DNA of 64,000 nt from Jannaschia marina (GCF_013404595.1 NZ_JABVAX010000005.1:157273-221272), one strand, 5' to 3'. Positions 8,536 to 17,799 are shown, counted from the stretch's first letter. Translations and numbers: made by a program. Notes: generated by a model not told the origin, from the sequence alone.

Positions 8536-9253
8536 CGATCAGGACGCCCGCCGCCGTCGCCGCGAGGCCCAGCGCCCAGGGCCGGATCGCCCGCCGCGCC
8601 ACCCGCGCCGCGAGCGGCCGCACGAGCCAGAGCGTCACCGGCACCGCCGGCGCGAGCGTGAGCGCGAAAGCGAGGTGGCTGAGGCCGATCACCCCGGCCA
8701 GAAGGAGCGCGGCGATGGAGACGGCCATGCCGAAGGCGAAGAAGACGTTCTGCGTCGCCGCCGAGCGCCGGGTCTCGACCTCGGCATAGACGATGGCCAT
8801 GGGAGGCGCCCCGATCCCAGTGAGCGTGCCCATGACACCCGCGACCGTGCCCGCGCCAAAGAGCGTCGGCGGCGTGAGCGGCAGGCGCAGGCCCAGGAGC
8901 GTCAGCCCGACCGCGAACCAGACGAGAAGCCCGGTCACGAGCGGCAGCGCGGGCGTGCCGACGACCCGCGTGGCGATCCAGGCGGCAATCGCGGCCCCGA
9001 GCGCGCGCCCCGCGAAGCCGGGCGGCAAGTCGCGGACGACGACCGAGGAGCGGTCGGCGAGGAACGCCCCCGCCCCCACGCAGAGCCCGACGAGGAGGAC
9101 CGTGCCCGGCAGGTAGTCGGGTGCGAGCAGGGCCAGCATCGGCGCGGCCACCATGCCGTAGCCCTGTCCGGCGAGCCGCTGCACGCCCGTCCCGACCGCC
9201 ACCGCGACAAGGCAGGCGAGCCAGACCCCGACGCCGGGCAGAAGCTCAGCCAC
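8519..9253 (-). CDS. Sulfite exporter TauE/SafE family protein
   Basis: The 244-residue protein is almost entirely hydrophobic, with about seven to eight predicted membrane helices and the two-fold repeated arrangement of the TauE/SafE (DUF81) family. GIGAPPMAIVYAE near residue 147 is the typical motif of the second half. Members export sulfite, sulfoacetate or other small organosulfur anions, but the substrate here is not identifiable. The start is GTG, overlapping the end of the upstream VOC gene by 8 bases, which suggests they were once one transcription unit. Confidence 0.88.
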   Translation of the reverse strand: MAELLPGVGVWLACLVAVAVGTGVQRLAGQGYGMVAAPMLALLAPDYLPGTVLLVGLCVGAGAFLADRSSVVVRDLPPGFAGRALGAAIAAWIATRVVGTPALPLVTGLLVWFAVGLTLLGLRLPLTPPTLFGAGTVAGVMGTLTGIGAPPMAIVYAEVETRRSAATQNVFFAFGMAVSIAALLLAGVIGLSHLAFALTLAPAVPVTLWLVRPLAARVARRAIRPWALGLAATAAGVLIVRSLF

Positions 9254-9670
9254 GCACCGGAATCTCGATCAGGTTACCGTCCGGGTCGCGCACATAGAGC
9301 GAGGTGAGCGGCCCCGTCGCGCCGGTTCGCGCCACTGGCCCCTCCTCGACGCCCACACCGCGGTCCGCCAGATGCGTGGCCCAGCCGTCGAGCGAACCTT
9401 CGGTGAGAAAGCAGAGATCCGCCGTCCCCGGTCCCGGACATGCGGCCTTCGGCTCCCATTCCGCCCCCGCACGGTGCAGGTTGATCTTCTGATCCCCGAA
9501 CCGCAGTGCGAGACGGGTCGAGCCGTCGGCGGGCCGAAACACCTCCCGTGTCATGCCGAGAACGTCCCCGCGTACCACGCCGCCGTCGCCTCCGGGTCGG
9601 CTACGGTCAGGACGAGATGATCGAGGGCAGTGACGCGAAACCGCCCTCTCTCCGCTTCGGAAATACTCAA
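9246..9670 (-). pseudogene. VOC (glyoxalase/bleomycin-resistance) family gene with a frameshift
   Basis: The C-terminal part, from GMTREVFRPADGS to DPDGNLIEIPVRG, is a clear vicinal oxygen chelate domain. The expected N-terminus, VTALDHLVLTVADPE and then ATAAWYAGTF, is present in the adjacent frame, upstream on the minus strand. The two halves meet at about 9558-9560, where one extra base would restore ...TF-LGMTREVF. No ATG starts the N-terminal part; only a TTG at 9670 or a GTG at 9679 is in frame, and both lie in or beside a GAGTATTT repeat. It is either a real pseudogene or a one-base sequencing error. Confidence 0.75.
9643..9668 (-). repeat. GAGTATTTCCGAAGCGGAGA repeat
   Basis: On the minus strand this reads GAGTATTTCCGAAGCGGAGA followed by GAGGG, the best-preserved intergenic copy in the window. 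It lies between the aminotransferase stop and the first recognisable codon of the VOC gene, and overlaps the only in-frame alternative start of that gene. Confidence 0.65.
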
Positions 9671-9697
9671 GGACGCCACGCCTGGGGCCGCGCCACG

Positions 9698-10882
9698 TCA
9701 GACCCCCGCCGCGACGATGGCATCCGCCAGAAGCGGCACCGTCGCCGCGTTGAGCCCCGCGATGTTCATCCGCGAGTCGCCCACCATGTAGACCCCGTGG
9801 TCGCGCCGCATGGCCTCCACCTGCTCGGGCGTGGCCCCGAGGAGCGAAAACATGCCCCGGTGCGCGGCGAGGAAGCCGAAGCGGTCGGACCCGGTCCGCT
9901 CGCGCAGGGCGGCGGCAAGGCTTTCGCGCAGGCCGAGCATCCCCGTGCGCACCTCCTCGAGTTCCGCGGCCCAATCGGCGCGCAGGGCATCGTCGGTCAG
10001 GATCATCGACACGACGCGCGCGCCATGGTCCGGCGGGAAGGAGAAATTGAGCCGGTTGAGCGAGGCCATCGCCCCCTGCGTCACCTTAAGCTCCGCGGCC
10101 GAGGGCGCGATCGCCATCAGGAGGCCCGTGCGTTCCCGGTAGATGCCGAAGTTCTTGGAACAGGACGCCGCGATCAGCGCCTCGGGCACCTTCGCGATGA
10201 GGGCGCGCATCCCCGCCGCATCGGCGTCGAGCCCGTCGCCGAAGCCCTGGTAGGCGATGTCGACGAAGGGGACGAGGCCGCGCGCGACGCAGAGATCGGC
10301 CACCTGCCCCCATTGGTCGAGCGTCAGGTTCGCGCCCGTCGGGTTGTGGCAGCAGCCGTGGAGCATCACCACGTCGCCCGCCTTGGCCCGCGACAGGTCC
10401 GCGTGCATCCCTTCGATGTCCACGCCCCCGGTTTCCGCGTCGAAATAGCGGTACTCGGCAATCTCGATGCCAAGGTGCTTCGCGATCGCCGGATGGTTCG
10501 GCCAGGTCGGCGCAGACAACCAGAGCGTGGCCCCCGGCGCGGCCTTCCGCATCAGCTCCAGCCCCTGCCGGATCGCGCCCGTCCCGCCCGGCGTCGCGAC
10601 GCAGGCCAGACGGTCGGCGGGCCGCGCGTCGCCCAGCACCAGCGTCGACAGCGCCTCGGCAAAGGCCGGATCGCCGGCGAGGCCCGTGTAGACCTTTGTG
10701 TCCTGCGTCTCGACCAATTGCCGCTCGGCGGCCTTCACGGCGCGCATCACCGGGGTCAGGCCGCTCGCGTCCTTGTAGACGCCGACGCCGAGGTCGATCT
10801 TGGTGTCGCGCGGATCCTCCCGGTAGGCGGCCATCAGCGCCAGGATCTTGTCGGGGGCCTGCGGGGTCAGGGCGTTCAGCAT
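9698..10882 (-). CDS. Aromatic amino acid / aspartate aminotransferase
   Basis: This 394-residue class I aminotransferase belongs to the AspC/TyrB subgroup, which transfers amino groups between aspartate or aromatic amino acids and 2-oxoglutarate. The family landmarks are CHNPTG (178-183), VDIAYQGFG (207-215), and SCSKNFGIYRERTG with the PLP lysine at residue 243. The serine-cysteine-serine-lysine context matches bacterial AspC/TyrB. It begins one base after the sseA stop, so the two form an operon. Substrate preference between aspartate and aromatic amino acids cannot be settled by eye. Confidence 0.93.
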   Translation of the reverse strand: MLNALTPQAPDKILALMAAYREDPRDTKIDLGVGVYKDASGLTPVMRAVKAAERQLVETQDTKVYTGLAGDPAFAEALSTLVLGDARPADRLACVATPGGTGAIRQGLELMRKAAPGATLWLSAPTWPNHPAIAKHLGIEIAEYRYFDAETGGVDIEGMHADLSRAKAGDVVMLHGCCHNPTGANLTLDQWGQVADLCVARGLVPFVDIAYQGFGDGLDADAAGMRALIAKVPEALIAASCSKNFGIYRERTGLLMAIAPSAAELKVTQGAMASLNRLNFSFPPDHGARVVSMILTDDALRADWAAELEEVRTGMLGLRESLAAALRERTGSDRFGFLAAHRGMFSLLGATPEQVEAMRRDHGVYMVGDSRMNIAGLNAATVPLLADAIVAAGV

Positions 10883-10883
10883 G

Positions 10884-11759
10884 TCAGCCTCTCTCGATCT
10901 TCAGGTCGGGATACATGCCCCACTCGGCCCAGCTGCCGTCGTAGAGCGAATGGTGGTCGTGTCCGAGCCGGGCGAGCCCGAGGTTCAGCACCGCCGCCGT
11001 CACCCCGGAGCCGCAGCTCGTGATGACCGGCCGGTCGAGGTCGACCCCTGCGGCAACGAAGGCCTGCGCGAGGTCGGGGCCGTCCTTCATGGTACCGTCG
11101 GCGCGGAAGAGCGTGGCGATGGGCACGTTCTTGGCTCCGGGGATATGCCCGGCGCGCAGGCCGGGTCGCGGCTCGGGCGCGTCGCCGCGGAAGCGGGGCG
11201 CGGCACGGGCATCGACGATCTGCGCATGGCCCAGCTTCGCCGCCTGCGCCACGTCCGTCACGTCGCGCATCAGATCCGGGTGGCGCGTGACGGTCATGTG
11301 CCGGTCGCGGATCGTGGGCGGCTCCGCCGTCACCTTCCGCGCCTCCGCCCGCCACTTGGCGAACCCGCCGTCGAGCACCGCCGCCGTCTGCCCGAAGAGC
11401 CGGAACAGCCACCAGAGGCGCGCCGCCGAGAAGACCCCGCCCGCATTGCCGTCGTAGATGACGACCGTATGGCCGTCGCCCACGCCCAGCTTGCGCATCC
11501 GCGACATGAACTTCTCGACCGGCGGGGCCATGTGCGGCAGGGTGCTGCGCCCGTCGCTGACCTCATCGAGCGCGACGAACCGCGCACCGGGGATGTGGCC
11601 CGCATCGTATTCGGCCCGCGCGTCGCGCCCGGCGTCCGGCAGGTACCACGAGGCGTCGATCACCCGCAGGTCGGGCGAGGTCAGCCGCTGCGCGAGCCAG
11701 CGCGTCGAGACGAGCGTGGCCGGATCGTCGCGCATCGTGTCGGTCGCGGGGTTGGACAT
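10884..11759 (-). CDS. sseA: 3-mercaptopyruvate sulfurtransferase (rhodanese family)
   Basis: The 291-residue protein has two tandem rhodanese domains (about 14-140 and 170-285). The C-terminal active-site loop is CGSGVT at 249-254, where Cys249 would carry the persulfide. A CG(S/T)GVT loop is the mark of mercaptopyruvate sulfurtransferases, whereas thiosulfate sulfurtransferases carry CRKGVT. It moves sulfur from 3-mercaptopyruvate to thiols or cyanide in the cytoplasm. It is the first gene of a pair with the aminotransferase, which fits, because transamination of cysteine gives mercaptopyruvate. Confidence 0.94.
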   Translation of the reverse strand: MSNPATDTMRDDPATLVSTRWLAQRLTSPDLRVIDASWYLPDAGRDARAEYDAGHIPGARFVALDEVSDGRSTLPHMAPPVEKFMSRMRKLGVGDGHTVVIYDGNAGGVFSAARLWWLFRLFGQTAAVLDGGFAKWRAEARKVTAEPPTIRDRHMTVTRHPDLMRDVTDVAQAAKLGHAQIVDARAAPRFRGDAPEPRPGLRAGHIPGAKNVPIATLFRADGTMKDGPDLAQAFVAAGVDLDRPVITSCGSGVTAAVLNLGLARLGHDHHSLYDGSWAEWGMYPDLKIERG

Positions 11760-11929
11760 GGAGCCTCCGACGTCGGATCAGGGTCGCCGGGGGGCTTACG
11801 CCCCTCCGCCCCCATGTGCAACGCGCCATCGCGCACGCGGGGCTTGCCACGGGCGCGCGCGGGCCGTATGGGGCGGCTTCCACCGGGCGGACACCCTTGG
11901 AGGCCGCCCCTCATCAACGGAGTAACATC

Positions 11930-12592
11930 ATGGCTAAAGAGATTCCGGATCTCGTGGCACATGCACGGACGGGGACAGGCAAGGGGGCCGCTCGTCAGGC
12001 ACGTCGGGACGGCATGGTCCCCGGCGTCGTGTACGGCGGCGGGGAAGACCCGCTTCCGATCCAGATCCCCTTCAACGACCTTCTCAAGAAGCTGAAGGCC
12101 GGCCGCTTCCGCGCGACGCTGTGGAACCTGAAGGTCGAGGGTCAGGACGACGTCCGCGTCATCGCCCGCGACGTGCAGCGCGACGTGGTCAAGGACCTGC
12201 CGACGCACCTCGACCTGATGCGCCTGCGCCGCACGTCGAAGGTCAACCTCTTCATCCCCGTCACCTTCGAGGGCGTCGACGGCTCGCCCGGCGACAAGAA
12301 GGGCGGCGTCCTGACGGTCGTGCGCCCCGAAGTGGAGCTGCGGGTGACCGCCGGCGAGATCCCCGAGGAGATCGTCGTGGATTGCTCGGGCATGGAGATC
12401 GGCGACACGATCACCATCTCGAACGTGACGCTGCCCTCGGGCGCGAAGCCCACGATCGACCGCGACTTCGTCATCGCCAACATGCAGGCCCCCTCGGGTC
12501 TCGCCTCGCAGAAGGACGACGACGAGGACGAGGAGACCGTCGAGACCGAGGTCATCAACGAGAAGAGCGACGCCGAGGGCGAAGAGGAGTAA
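11930..12592 (+). CDS. rplY: 50S ribosomal protein L25/general stress protein Ctc
   Basis: The 220-residue protein has an N-terminal L25 domain that binds 5S rRNA (about 5-95), a C-terminal TL5/Ctc beta domain (about 100-185) and a long acidic tail rich in Asp and Glu (about 192-220). The start ATG at 11930 follows ACGGAG. A strong rho-independent terminator follows the stop. In most alphaproteobacteria rplY is followed by pth; here it is followed by a lipoprotein gene on the opposite strand. Confidence 0.96.
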   Translation: MAKEIPDLVAHARTGTGKGAARQARRDGMVPGVVYGGGEDPLPIQIPFNDLLKKLKAGRFRATLWNLKVEGQDDVRVIARDVQRDVVKDLPTHLDLMRLRRTSKVNLFIPVTFEGVDGSPGDKKGGVLTVVRPEVELRVTAGEIPEEIVVDCSGMEIGDTITISNVTLPSGAKPTIDRDFVIANMQAPSGLASQKDDDEDEETVETEVINEKSDAEGEEE

Positions 12593-12618
12593 TCCTCTCC
12601 CTTTTCGACGAGACGCAA

Positions 12619-12652
12619 AAACGGGCGCGAAGGGAGACCTTCGCGCCCGTTT
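12619..12652 (+). terminator. Rho-independent terminator of rplY
   Basis: AAACGGGCGCGAAGG (12619-12633) pairs with CCTTCGCGCCCGTTT (12638-12652) in a perfect 15-bp stem with a four-base GAGA loop, starting 26 bases after the rplY stop. The stem ends in T residues, as is usual for this genome's terminators. Confidence 0.88.
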
Positions 12653-12723
12653 CGCATCCGCCCGGCCCTCCCCGCCCGGACGGATGCTCCGGCTGACGCG
12701 GCGGGGCAGCGCCGCGCGCTGGC

Positions 12724-12909
12724 TCAGTCGTCGCTCAGCGCGGCGTGCGTGCCGCGCACCACGAGCTTGCCCGCGCCCACGCCCGTCTTCACGACGGTTT
12801 TCGTGGCGAAGAGGCCGGCGTCGACGGTGTTGTCGACGACACGCTCGGCCGAGCAGGCGGAGACGCCGGCGACGAGGGCGACGGCAAGGGCGATACGGGT
12901 GAAGGACAT
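12724..12909 (-). CDS. Small lipoprotein, 61 aa
   Basis: The ORF encodes a hydrophobic signal (MSFTRIALAVALVAG) and a lipobox-like VSAC, so the mature protein would begin at Cys19 and carry about 43 residues (AERVVDNTVDAG onwards). The mature part has repeated small and charged residues with no recognised domain. The ATG at 12909 follows GGAGTTCTGCC. It lies convergent with rplY beyond its terminator. It would be lipidated by Lgt and held in a membrane; its function is unknown. Confidence 0.75.
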   Translation of the reverse strand: MSFTRIALAVALVAGVSACSAERVVDNTVDAGLFATKTVVKTGVGAGKLVVRGTHAALSDD

Positions 12910-13067
12910 GGCAGAACTCCGTGACGCGTCGGCGGTTGCGGCGGGTGGGACGTGCGACGCGCCGTCCCGGCCGTGGAAGACTGCGCTTCCGATGGCCGGG
13001 ATATGCCAGCCAGGATCAAACAAGGAAAACGAATAAGAATTGCGTTTCAATCTAGTTTTGCTCATAC

Positions 13068-13997
13068 ATGGCCATGGACATCGCCCTTCTCCGCACCTTC
13101 CTCGCCGTCTCCGACACCGGCAGTTTCGTGGCGGCCTCCGCCCGGCTCTTCGTCACGCAATCCGCCGTCAGCCTGCGCGTCCAGCGGCTGGAGGATCAGC
13201 TGGGCCAGGTGCTCTTCACCCGCTCGAAGGCCGGGGTCGCGCTCACGCCCGCGGGGCGGGCCTTCGAGCGCTACGCGATCTCCCTCGTCAAGCTCTGGGA
13301 GGAGGCGCGCCAGCAGGTGGCCGTGCCCGAGGGCTTCCACCAGAGCCTCACGATCGGGGCGCAATACTCGCTCTGGCCCCGACTGGGGTTCCGCTGGATG
13401 GACGCCCTGCAGCAGGCCCGGCCGGACCTCGCCCTGCGCGCCGAGCTCGGGATGCCCGACCGGCTGACGCGGTTCCTGATCGAGGGCGTGATCCAGGTGG
13501 CGCTGACCTACCTGCCCCAGGCCCGCCCCGGCCTCACCGTCGTGCCGGTGATGGAGGACGAGCTCATCCTCGCCTCTTCCTTTCCCTCGGACGACATGGC
13601 GGCAGTGCGCGACGCCTACGTCTTCATGGACTGGGGCCCGGAGTTCACCCAGGCCCATGCCACCGACCTGCCCGACCTGCCGATCGCCGGCGTGACCCTC
13701 TCGCTCGGGGCCCTCGGGATCGACTACATCGTCAATCGCCGCGCCGCCGCCTATCTGCCGGCGCGGGCCGCGAAACCGCTGCTCGATGCGGGACGGCTCC
13801 ACCTCGTCCCCGGCGCGCCTGTCTTCCCCTACCCCGTCTGGTCGGTCTTCCGCGACGACCTGCCCGATGACCTGGCGACGACCGCGCGCCAGACGCTGGC
13901 GGAGGTCGCCCAACGCGCCGAGGACGCGCAGGAAGAAGTCATGGACGAGCTGGAGCGCCTGACCGGTCATGCGGTCGAGACGCTGGGCGAGGACTAG
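13068..13997 (+). CDS. LysR-family transcriptional regulator
   Basis: This 309-residue protein has an N-terminal winged helix-turn-helix (about 5-64; FVAASARLFVTQSAVSLRV is the recognition region) and a C-terminal substrate-binding domain. The N-terminus MDIALLRTFLAVSDTGSF is typical. The start is ATG at 13068 or 13074; both give MD at the conserved position. About 50 AT-rich bases precede it, unlike the GC-rich surroundings, and probably hold its promoter and autoregulatory site. The nearest divergent gene is the 61-aa lipoprotein, which is a possible target, though this is only inferred. Confidence 0.93.
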   Translation: MAMDIALLRTFLAVSDTGSFVAASARLFVTQSAVSLRVQRLEDQLGQVLFTRSKAGVALTPAGRAFERYAISLVKLWEEARQQVAVPEGFHQSLTIGAQYSLWPRLGFRWMDALQQARPDLALRAELGMPDRLTRFLIEGVIQVALTYLPQARPGLTVVPVMEDELILASSFPSDDMAAVRDAYVFMDWGPEFTQAHATDLPDLPIAGVTLSLGALGIDYIVNRRAAAYLPARAAKPLLDAGRLHLVPGAPVFPYPVWSVFRDDLPDDLATTARQTLAEVAQRAEDAQEEVMDELERLTGHAVETLGED

Positions 13998-14037
13998 CGC
14001 CGTCCCGCCCGGGACCGGCGGGTCGACTTGTCCCGTC

Positions 14038-15015
14038 TTACCCTCCGGGCCGCCCACCGGCCTTCGCGTAGACCGCGTCGATCATCGCCTGCGTGCCCCG
14101 CGCGTCCTCCAGCGTCCAGGGGAACGGGGCCTCGCCGCGCACCGCCGCCCCGAAGGCCTCGACCTGCAGGACGTATTGGTTCGGCTCGGTCCAGCGTTCG
14201 ACCCGCGTGCCGTCGCCCGTGCGCACCTCCAGCCGCGCCACGTCGAAGACGCCGGCGTTGAAGGGGGCCGTCAGGCGGATGAGCCCGGCCTCGCCGTGGA
14301 AGAGCACGAACTGCTCCGGCAGCAGGCGCATCGAGTTGACGAAATGGCCCGTGAACCCCGGGAAGCGGACCGAGACGCGGGCCAGCACGTCGCAACCCTC
14401 CTCCCAGTCGATGTCGGCGTGGGTGATCGCCTCGGGCTCCTGCCCCGTGGCCCAGCGGACGGAGCCGTAGCTGTAGACCCCGATGTCGGGCAGCGCCCCG
14501 CCCCCGGTCGCCGCGGTGTTGCGGATGTTCCCGGGGTCGGCGGAATTGTCGTAGGTGAAGACGCCCTCCACGTGACGCAGCCGCCCGATGGCCCCCTCGG
14601 CCAGAAGCGTGCGCACCCGCTGCCACTGCGGATGATGGACGATCATGTAGGCCTCGGCGCAGACGCGCCCGGTCTCGTCGCGCGCGGCGATCAGCGGGGC
14701 GATCGCATCGGCCCGCATCGCCACCGGCTTCTCGACCAGCACGTGCTTGCCCGCGCGCAGGGCCCTCTCGGCCCATTCGGCATGCAGAGTATGCGGCAGC
14801 GGGATATAGACCGCGTCGACTTCATCGTCGGCCAGCACCGCGTCATAGCTCTCGTGCACCCGCAGCCCCGGTACGAGCGCCGCGAAGGGTGCGGCCTTCC
14901 CGGTCGAGCGGGTGCCCAGGGCGACGACCTGATGCCCCGCCGCCAGCTGGATCGCCGGCACCATATGGTTCCGCGCGAAGGTCGACGCGCCCAGCACGCC
15001 CCATCGGATCGTCAT
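14038..15015 (-). CDS. Gfo/Idh/MocA family oxidoreductase
   Basis: The 325-residue protein has an N-terminal NAD(P)-binding Rossmann fold (WGVLGASTFARN near residue 5) and the family's EKPVAM motif at 95-100, followed by the C-terminal alpha/beta domain. Such enzymes oxidise or reduce sugars, inositols or related polyols. The exact substrate is unknown. It begins 25 bases after the exchanger-like gene and is the last gene of the minus-strand run, facing the LysR gene. Confidence 0.9.
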   Translation of the reverse strand: MTIRWGVLGASTFARNHMVPAIQLAAGHQVVALGTRSTGKAAPFAALVPGLRVHESYDAVLADDEVDAVYIPLPHTLHAEWAERALRAGKHVLVEKPVAMRADAIAPLIAARDETGRVCAEAYMIVHHPQWQRVRTLLAEGAIGRLRHVEGVFTYDNSADPGNIRNTAATGGGALPDIGVYSYGSVRWATGQEPEAITHADIDWEEGCDVLARVSVRFPGFTGHFVNSMRLLPEQFVLFHGEAGLIRLTAPFNAGVFDVARLEVRTGDGTRVERWTEPNQYVLQVEAFGAAVRGEAPFPWTLEDARGTQAMIDAVYAKAGGRPGG

Positions 15016-15040
15016 GTCGTCCGTCCTCCCGCGGCGGAGG

Positions 15041-16072
15041 CTAGCGCGCGATCACCTGCATCGCCAGTGCGCCGAGATAGACCGACAGAAGCACCACGCT
15101 CTCGACCCCGATGCCCGCAGGCCCCCGCCGCTCCCGCCGGATGAGCCCGGCGAGCAGCACAGCCGTCATCAGAAGCCCGACCGACAGCCAGAAGAGATCG
15201 CCGCGCGCGACCGCATGGAAGAGCGAGCCCTCGCGATAGGCCACGTCGGCCCCGGCAAGGAACAGCGTGTCGAAGGTGTTGCCCCCGATGATGCCGCCCA
15301 CGGCCAGTTGCAATGCCCCCCGGCGCACCGCCGCGATGGTCGTGACGAGTTCGGGCAGCGAGGTGACGACGGCCGTCATCACCGCGCCCACCAGCGTCGC
15401 CGAGAGGCCGAAGCGCGTCACCATCACGCCCGCGGCCTGCGCGATCGTCCAGCCGCTGAGGCTCAGGAGGAGGGCGAGGCCCGCGAAGGCGAGCGCGGGG
15501 CCGCGGACGCTGCGCCCGGCCTCCGCCGCGTCTTCGGGCGTGTCCTCCCGCGTCTCGGGCGTGTCGACGGCACGCCACATCGGGGCCTGTCGCACCGCAT
15601 GGGAAAGGTGCACGCCGTAGGCATAGGCCCCGACCATCAGAAGCGTCACCGGATGCACCCCGAAGAGCGTCACCGGCGGCGTGGCCCAGGCGACCACCGG
15701 CATCGTCAGGAGGGCGAGGAGCAGGACGCCCTGGAACAGGTTGGCGGGCTCGGCCGCCGCATGTTCGAGGTTCGCGCGCCGGTGCGTCAGATCGGCGAGC
15801 ACGAGGAAGGCCGTCTGCGCCGCGATGCCGCCGACGCCGTTCGAGAAGGCGAGCGAAGCGTCGCCCGACCAGGCGGCGGAGATCGAGACCGTCAGCCCCG
15901 AGAGCGAGGTCGCCGCCCCGAGAACGACGCCACCCACCAGCGCCTCGCCCCAGCCCGCGCGGTCGGCGATCGTGTCGGCGAGCGCCGTCATCCGCACCGA
16001 GACCACGAAGACGACCGCGCCCGCCACGGCGAACACGGCAAGAAGGAGCGATGTGGAGAGATCGGCGAACAT
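15041..16072 (-). CDS. Sodium/calcium exchanger family membrane protein
   Basis: The 343-residue protein has about ten hydrophobic segments and the internal duplication of the Ca2+/cation antiporter superfamily. The second alpha repeat is canonical, with TSLPELVTTIAAVRRG and then GGIIGGNTFDTL. In the first repeat TSLSGLT replaces the usual TSLPEL motif, so the key acidic ligand of that half is missing. The start at 16072 removes an unlikely 16-residue extension. A central hydrophilic loop of about 35 residues (VDTPETREDTPEDA and flanks) separates the halves. Ion specificity is uncertain because of the degenerate first repeat. Confidence 0.85.
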   Translation of the reverse strand: MFADLSTSLLLAVFAVAGAVVFVVSVRMTALADTIADRAGWGEALVGGVVLGAATSLSGLTVSISAAWSGDASLAFSNGVGGIAAQTAFLVLADLTHRRANLEHAAAEPANLFQGVLLLALLTMPVVAWATPPVTLFGVHPVTLLMVGAYAYGVHLSHAVRQAPMWRAVDTPETREDTPEDAAEAGRSVRGPALAFAGLALLLSLSGWTIAQAAGVMVTRFGLSATLVGAVMTAVVTSLPELVTTIAAVRRGALQLAVGGIIGGNTFDTLFLAGADVAYREGSLFHAVARGDLFWLSVGLLMTAVLLAGLIRRERRGPAGIGVESVVLLSVYLGALAMQVIAR

Positions 16073-16130
16073 GGGCCTCGGGTGCAGGAGCGGCTCCGGG
16101 CTCAACCCGCAACCGCGCACCGCGTTCCCG

Positions 16131-16400
16131 TCACTTCAGCTGGCTGTCCTTGCTGCCCCGCCGGTTGATGCCCCCGCGCGGGGCCACCCGCGAGTCGCGC
16201 TGCCCGGCGCAATCGATACAGAGCTTCACGCCCGGCAGGGCCTGCCGCCGCGCCTCGGGGATCGGCTCCTCGCAATCTGCGCAACGGGTCAGGCTCTCGC
16301 CTTCGGGCGCGCGCCGCGCCTTGAGCCGCGCCAGCTCGTCGTTGATCGAGGCTTCGATCTGCTCCGAGACCGCACCGTCCTTCGCCCATCCACCGGCCAT
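16131..16400 (-). CDS. DksA/TraR C4-type zinc finger protein
   Basis: This 89-residue protein carries the four cysteines of the DksA/TraR finger: Cys40 and Cys43 in RCADC, Cys61 and Cys64 in KLCIDC. It lacks the long coiled coil of true DksA, so it resembles the short TraR/YbiI-like members, which may bind in the secondary channel of RNA polymerase. It lies 18 bases downstream of the DUF1428 gene in the same direction. Its effect on transcription is unproven. Confidence 0.9.
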   Translation of the reverse strand: MAGGWAKDGAVSEQIEASINDELARLKARRAPEGESLTRCADCEEPIPEARRQALPGVKLCIDCAGQRDSRVAPRGGINRRGSKDSQLK

Positions 16401-16418
16401 TTCTCTCTCCTTCGCCCG

Positions 16419-16784
16419 TCAGGCGCGTTCGTAGACGATGGGAACGAAGCCGCCCCACATCAGGCGCATCCCGTCGAAGGGCATCTCGGCCATGTCCATG
16501 CCGGGGTCGAAATCGGGGGCCATCATCTTCTCGCCCGCCGCATCGTGGGTCGCCTTGTCGGGCCATTCGATCCAGGAGAAGACCACGGTCTCGTCGTCTT
16601 CCTTCTTCACCGCCATCGGGAAGGACGTGACCTTGCCGTCGGGCACGTCGTCGCCCCAGGCCTCGACCATCGAGAGCGCGCCCATGGGCTTGAAGATCTT
16701 TTCCCAGGCCTCGCGTGCGTGCGCCGCATAGGTCTCCTTGTTCGCGGTCGGCACCGCCGCGAGGAATCCACCGTAGTAAGGCAT
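16419..16784 (-). CDS. DUF1428 family protein (YbaA-like)
   Basis: This 121-residue protein matches the DUF1428/YbaA family of dimeric alpha-beta barrel proteins with unknown function. The opening MPYYGGFLAAVP, the middle VVFSWIEWPDK and the closing DGMRLMWGGFVPI are all family landmarks. A clear Shine-Dalgarno (GAGGAGG, minus strand of 16791-16797) decides the ATG at 16784. It follows the rpoH terminator and leads the DksA-like gene. Confidence 0.9.
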   Translation of the reverse strand: MPYYGGFLAAVPTANKETYAAHAREAWEKIFKPMGALSMVEAWGDDVPDGKVTSFPMAVKKEDDETVVFSWIEWPDKATHDAAGEKMMAPDFDPGMDMAEMPFDGMRLMWGGFVPIVYERA

Positions 16785-16835
16785 ATCGAACCTCCTCTTC
16801 TGGCACACAGACTACCACATCTTCACGCCGCGGCG

Positions 16836-16860
16836 AAAAGGCCGCCCGAGCGGACGGCCT
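16836..16860 (-). terminator. Rho-independent terminator of rpoH
   Basis: On the minus strand AGGCCGTCCGCTCGGGCGGCCT forms an imperfect hairpin (outer stem AGGCCG/CGGCCT) followed directly by TTTT at 16836-16839. It lies about 43 bases after the rpoH stop and before the DUF1428 gene. Confidence 0.75.
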
Positions 16861-16902
16861 CTTTGGTGTCTCCAGAGGAATCCGGATCCCCGGAGGCTCT
16901 GC

Positions 16903-17799
16903 TCAGGCGGGCACCATGCCCTTCTCGCGCGCCAGTTCCCGCACCCGCTTCGAGAGCTTCTCGAAGGCGCGGACCTCGATCTGGCGGATGCGCTCGCGGC
17001 TGACGTCGTATTTCGACGACAGATCCTCGAGCGTCACCGTCTCCTCGGACAGGCGCCGCTGGGTCAGGATGTCCTTCTCGCGGTCATTGAGGACGTCCAT
17101 CGCCTCGGTCATCAGGCTGATGCGGGTGTCGAACTCGTCTTTCTCGGCATAGTCGCCCGCCTGGTCCGCGCTGTCGTCGGCCAGCCAGTCCTGCCATTGG
17201 GTCGTTCCTTCGCCATCCGAGCCGACCTGCACGTTGAGCGAGGCATCGCCACCCGACATGCGCCGGTTCATGGAGGTGACCTCCTCCTCGGTCACGCCGA
17301 GGTCGTTGGCGATGCGTTTCACGTTCTCGGGGCGCAGGTCGCCTTCCTCCAGCGCGCCGATGCGGTTCTTCGCCTTGCGCAGGTTGAAGAAGAGCTTCTT
17401 CTGCGCCGAGGTCGTGCCGAGCTTTACCATAGACCAGGACCGCAGGACGTATTCCTGAATCGCGGCGCGGATCCACCACATCGCATAGGTGGCGAGGCGG
17501 AAACCCTTCTCCGGGTCGAACTTCTTGACGGCCTGCATCAGGCCCACGTTCGCCTCCGAGATGACTTCGGCCTGCGGCAGACCATAGCCGCGGTAGCCCA
17601 TGGCGATCTTGGCGGCGAGGCGCAGGTGCGACGTGACCATCTTGTGCGCGGCCTCGGTGTCCTCCTCCTCGACCCAGCGCTTGGCCAGCATGTATTCCTC
17701 CTCCGGTTCCAGCATGGGGAACTTGCGGATTTCCTGAAGGTAGCGGTTCAGACCGGCCTCGGGGTTCGGAGCCGGAAGGTTGGCGTAGGTATCTGCCAT
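16903..17799 (-). CDS. rpoH: RNA polymerase sigma-32 factor RpoH
   Basis: The 298-residue protein is a sigma-32-type factor. Region 2 includes FRLATYAMWWIRAAIQEYVL (100-119). The RpoH box, diagnostic for heat-shock sigma factors, is present as QKKLFFNLR at 133-141. Region 4 (SRERIRQIEVRAFEKL) is near the C-terminus. It directs RNA polymerase to heat-shock promoters. Rhodobacteraceae often carry two rpoH genes, so this may be one of two. The ATG at 17799 (MADTYANLPAP) follows GGGAGACCAC. The 5' flank holds a GTTAA-N5-TTAAC dyad at 17815-17829. Confidence 0.96.
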   Translation of the reverse strand: MADTYANLPAPNPEAGLNRYLQEIRKFPMLEPEEEYMLAKRWVEEEDTEAAHKMVTSHLRLAAKIAMGYRGYGLPQAEVISEANVGLMQAVKKFDPEKGFRLATYAMWWIRAAIQEYVLRSWSMVKLGTTSAQKKLFFNLRKAKNRIGALEEGDLRPENVKRIANDLGVTEEEVTSMNRRMSGGDASLNVQVGSDGEGTTQWQDWLADDSADQAGDYAEKDEFDTRISLMTEAMDVLNDREKDILTQRRLSEETVTLEDLSSKYDVSRERIRQIEVRAFEKLSKRVRELAREKGMVPA

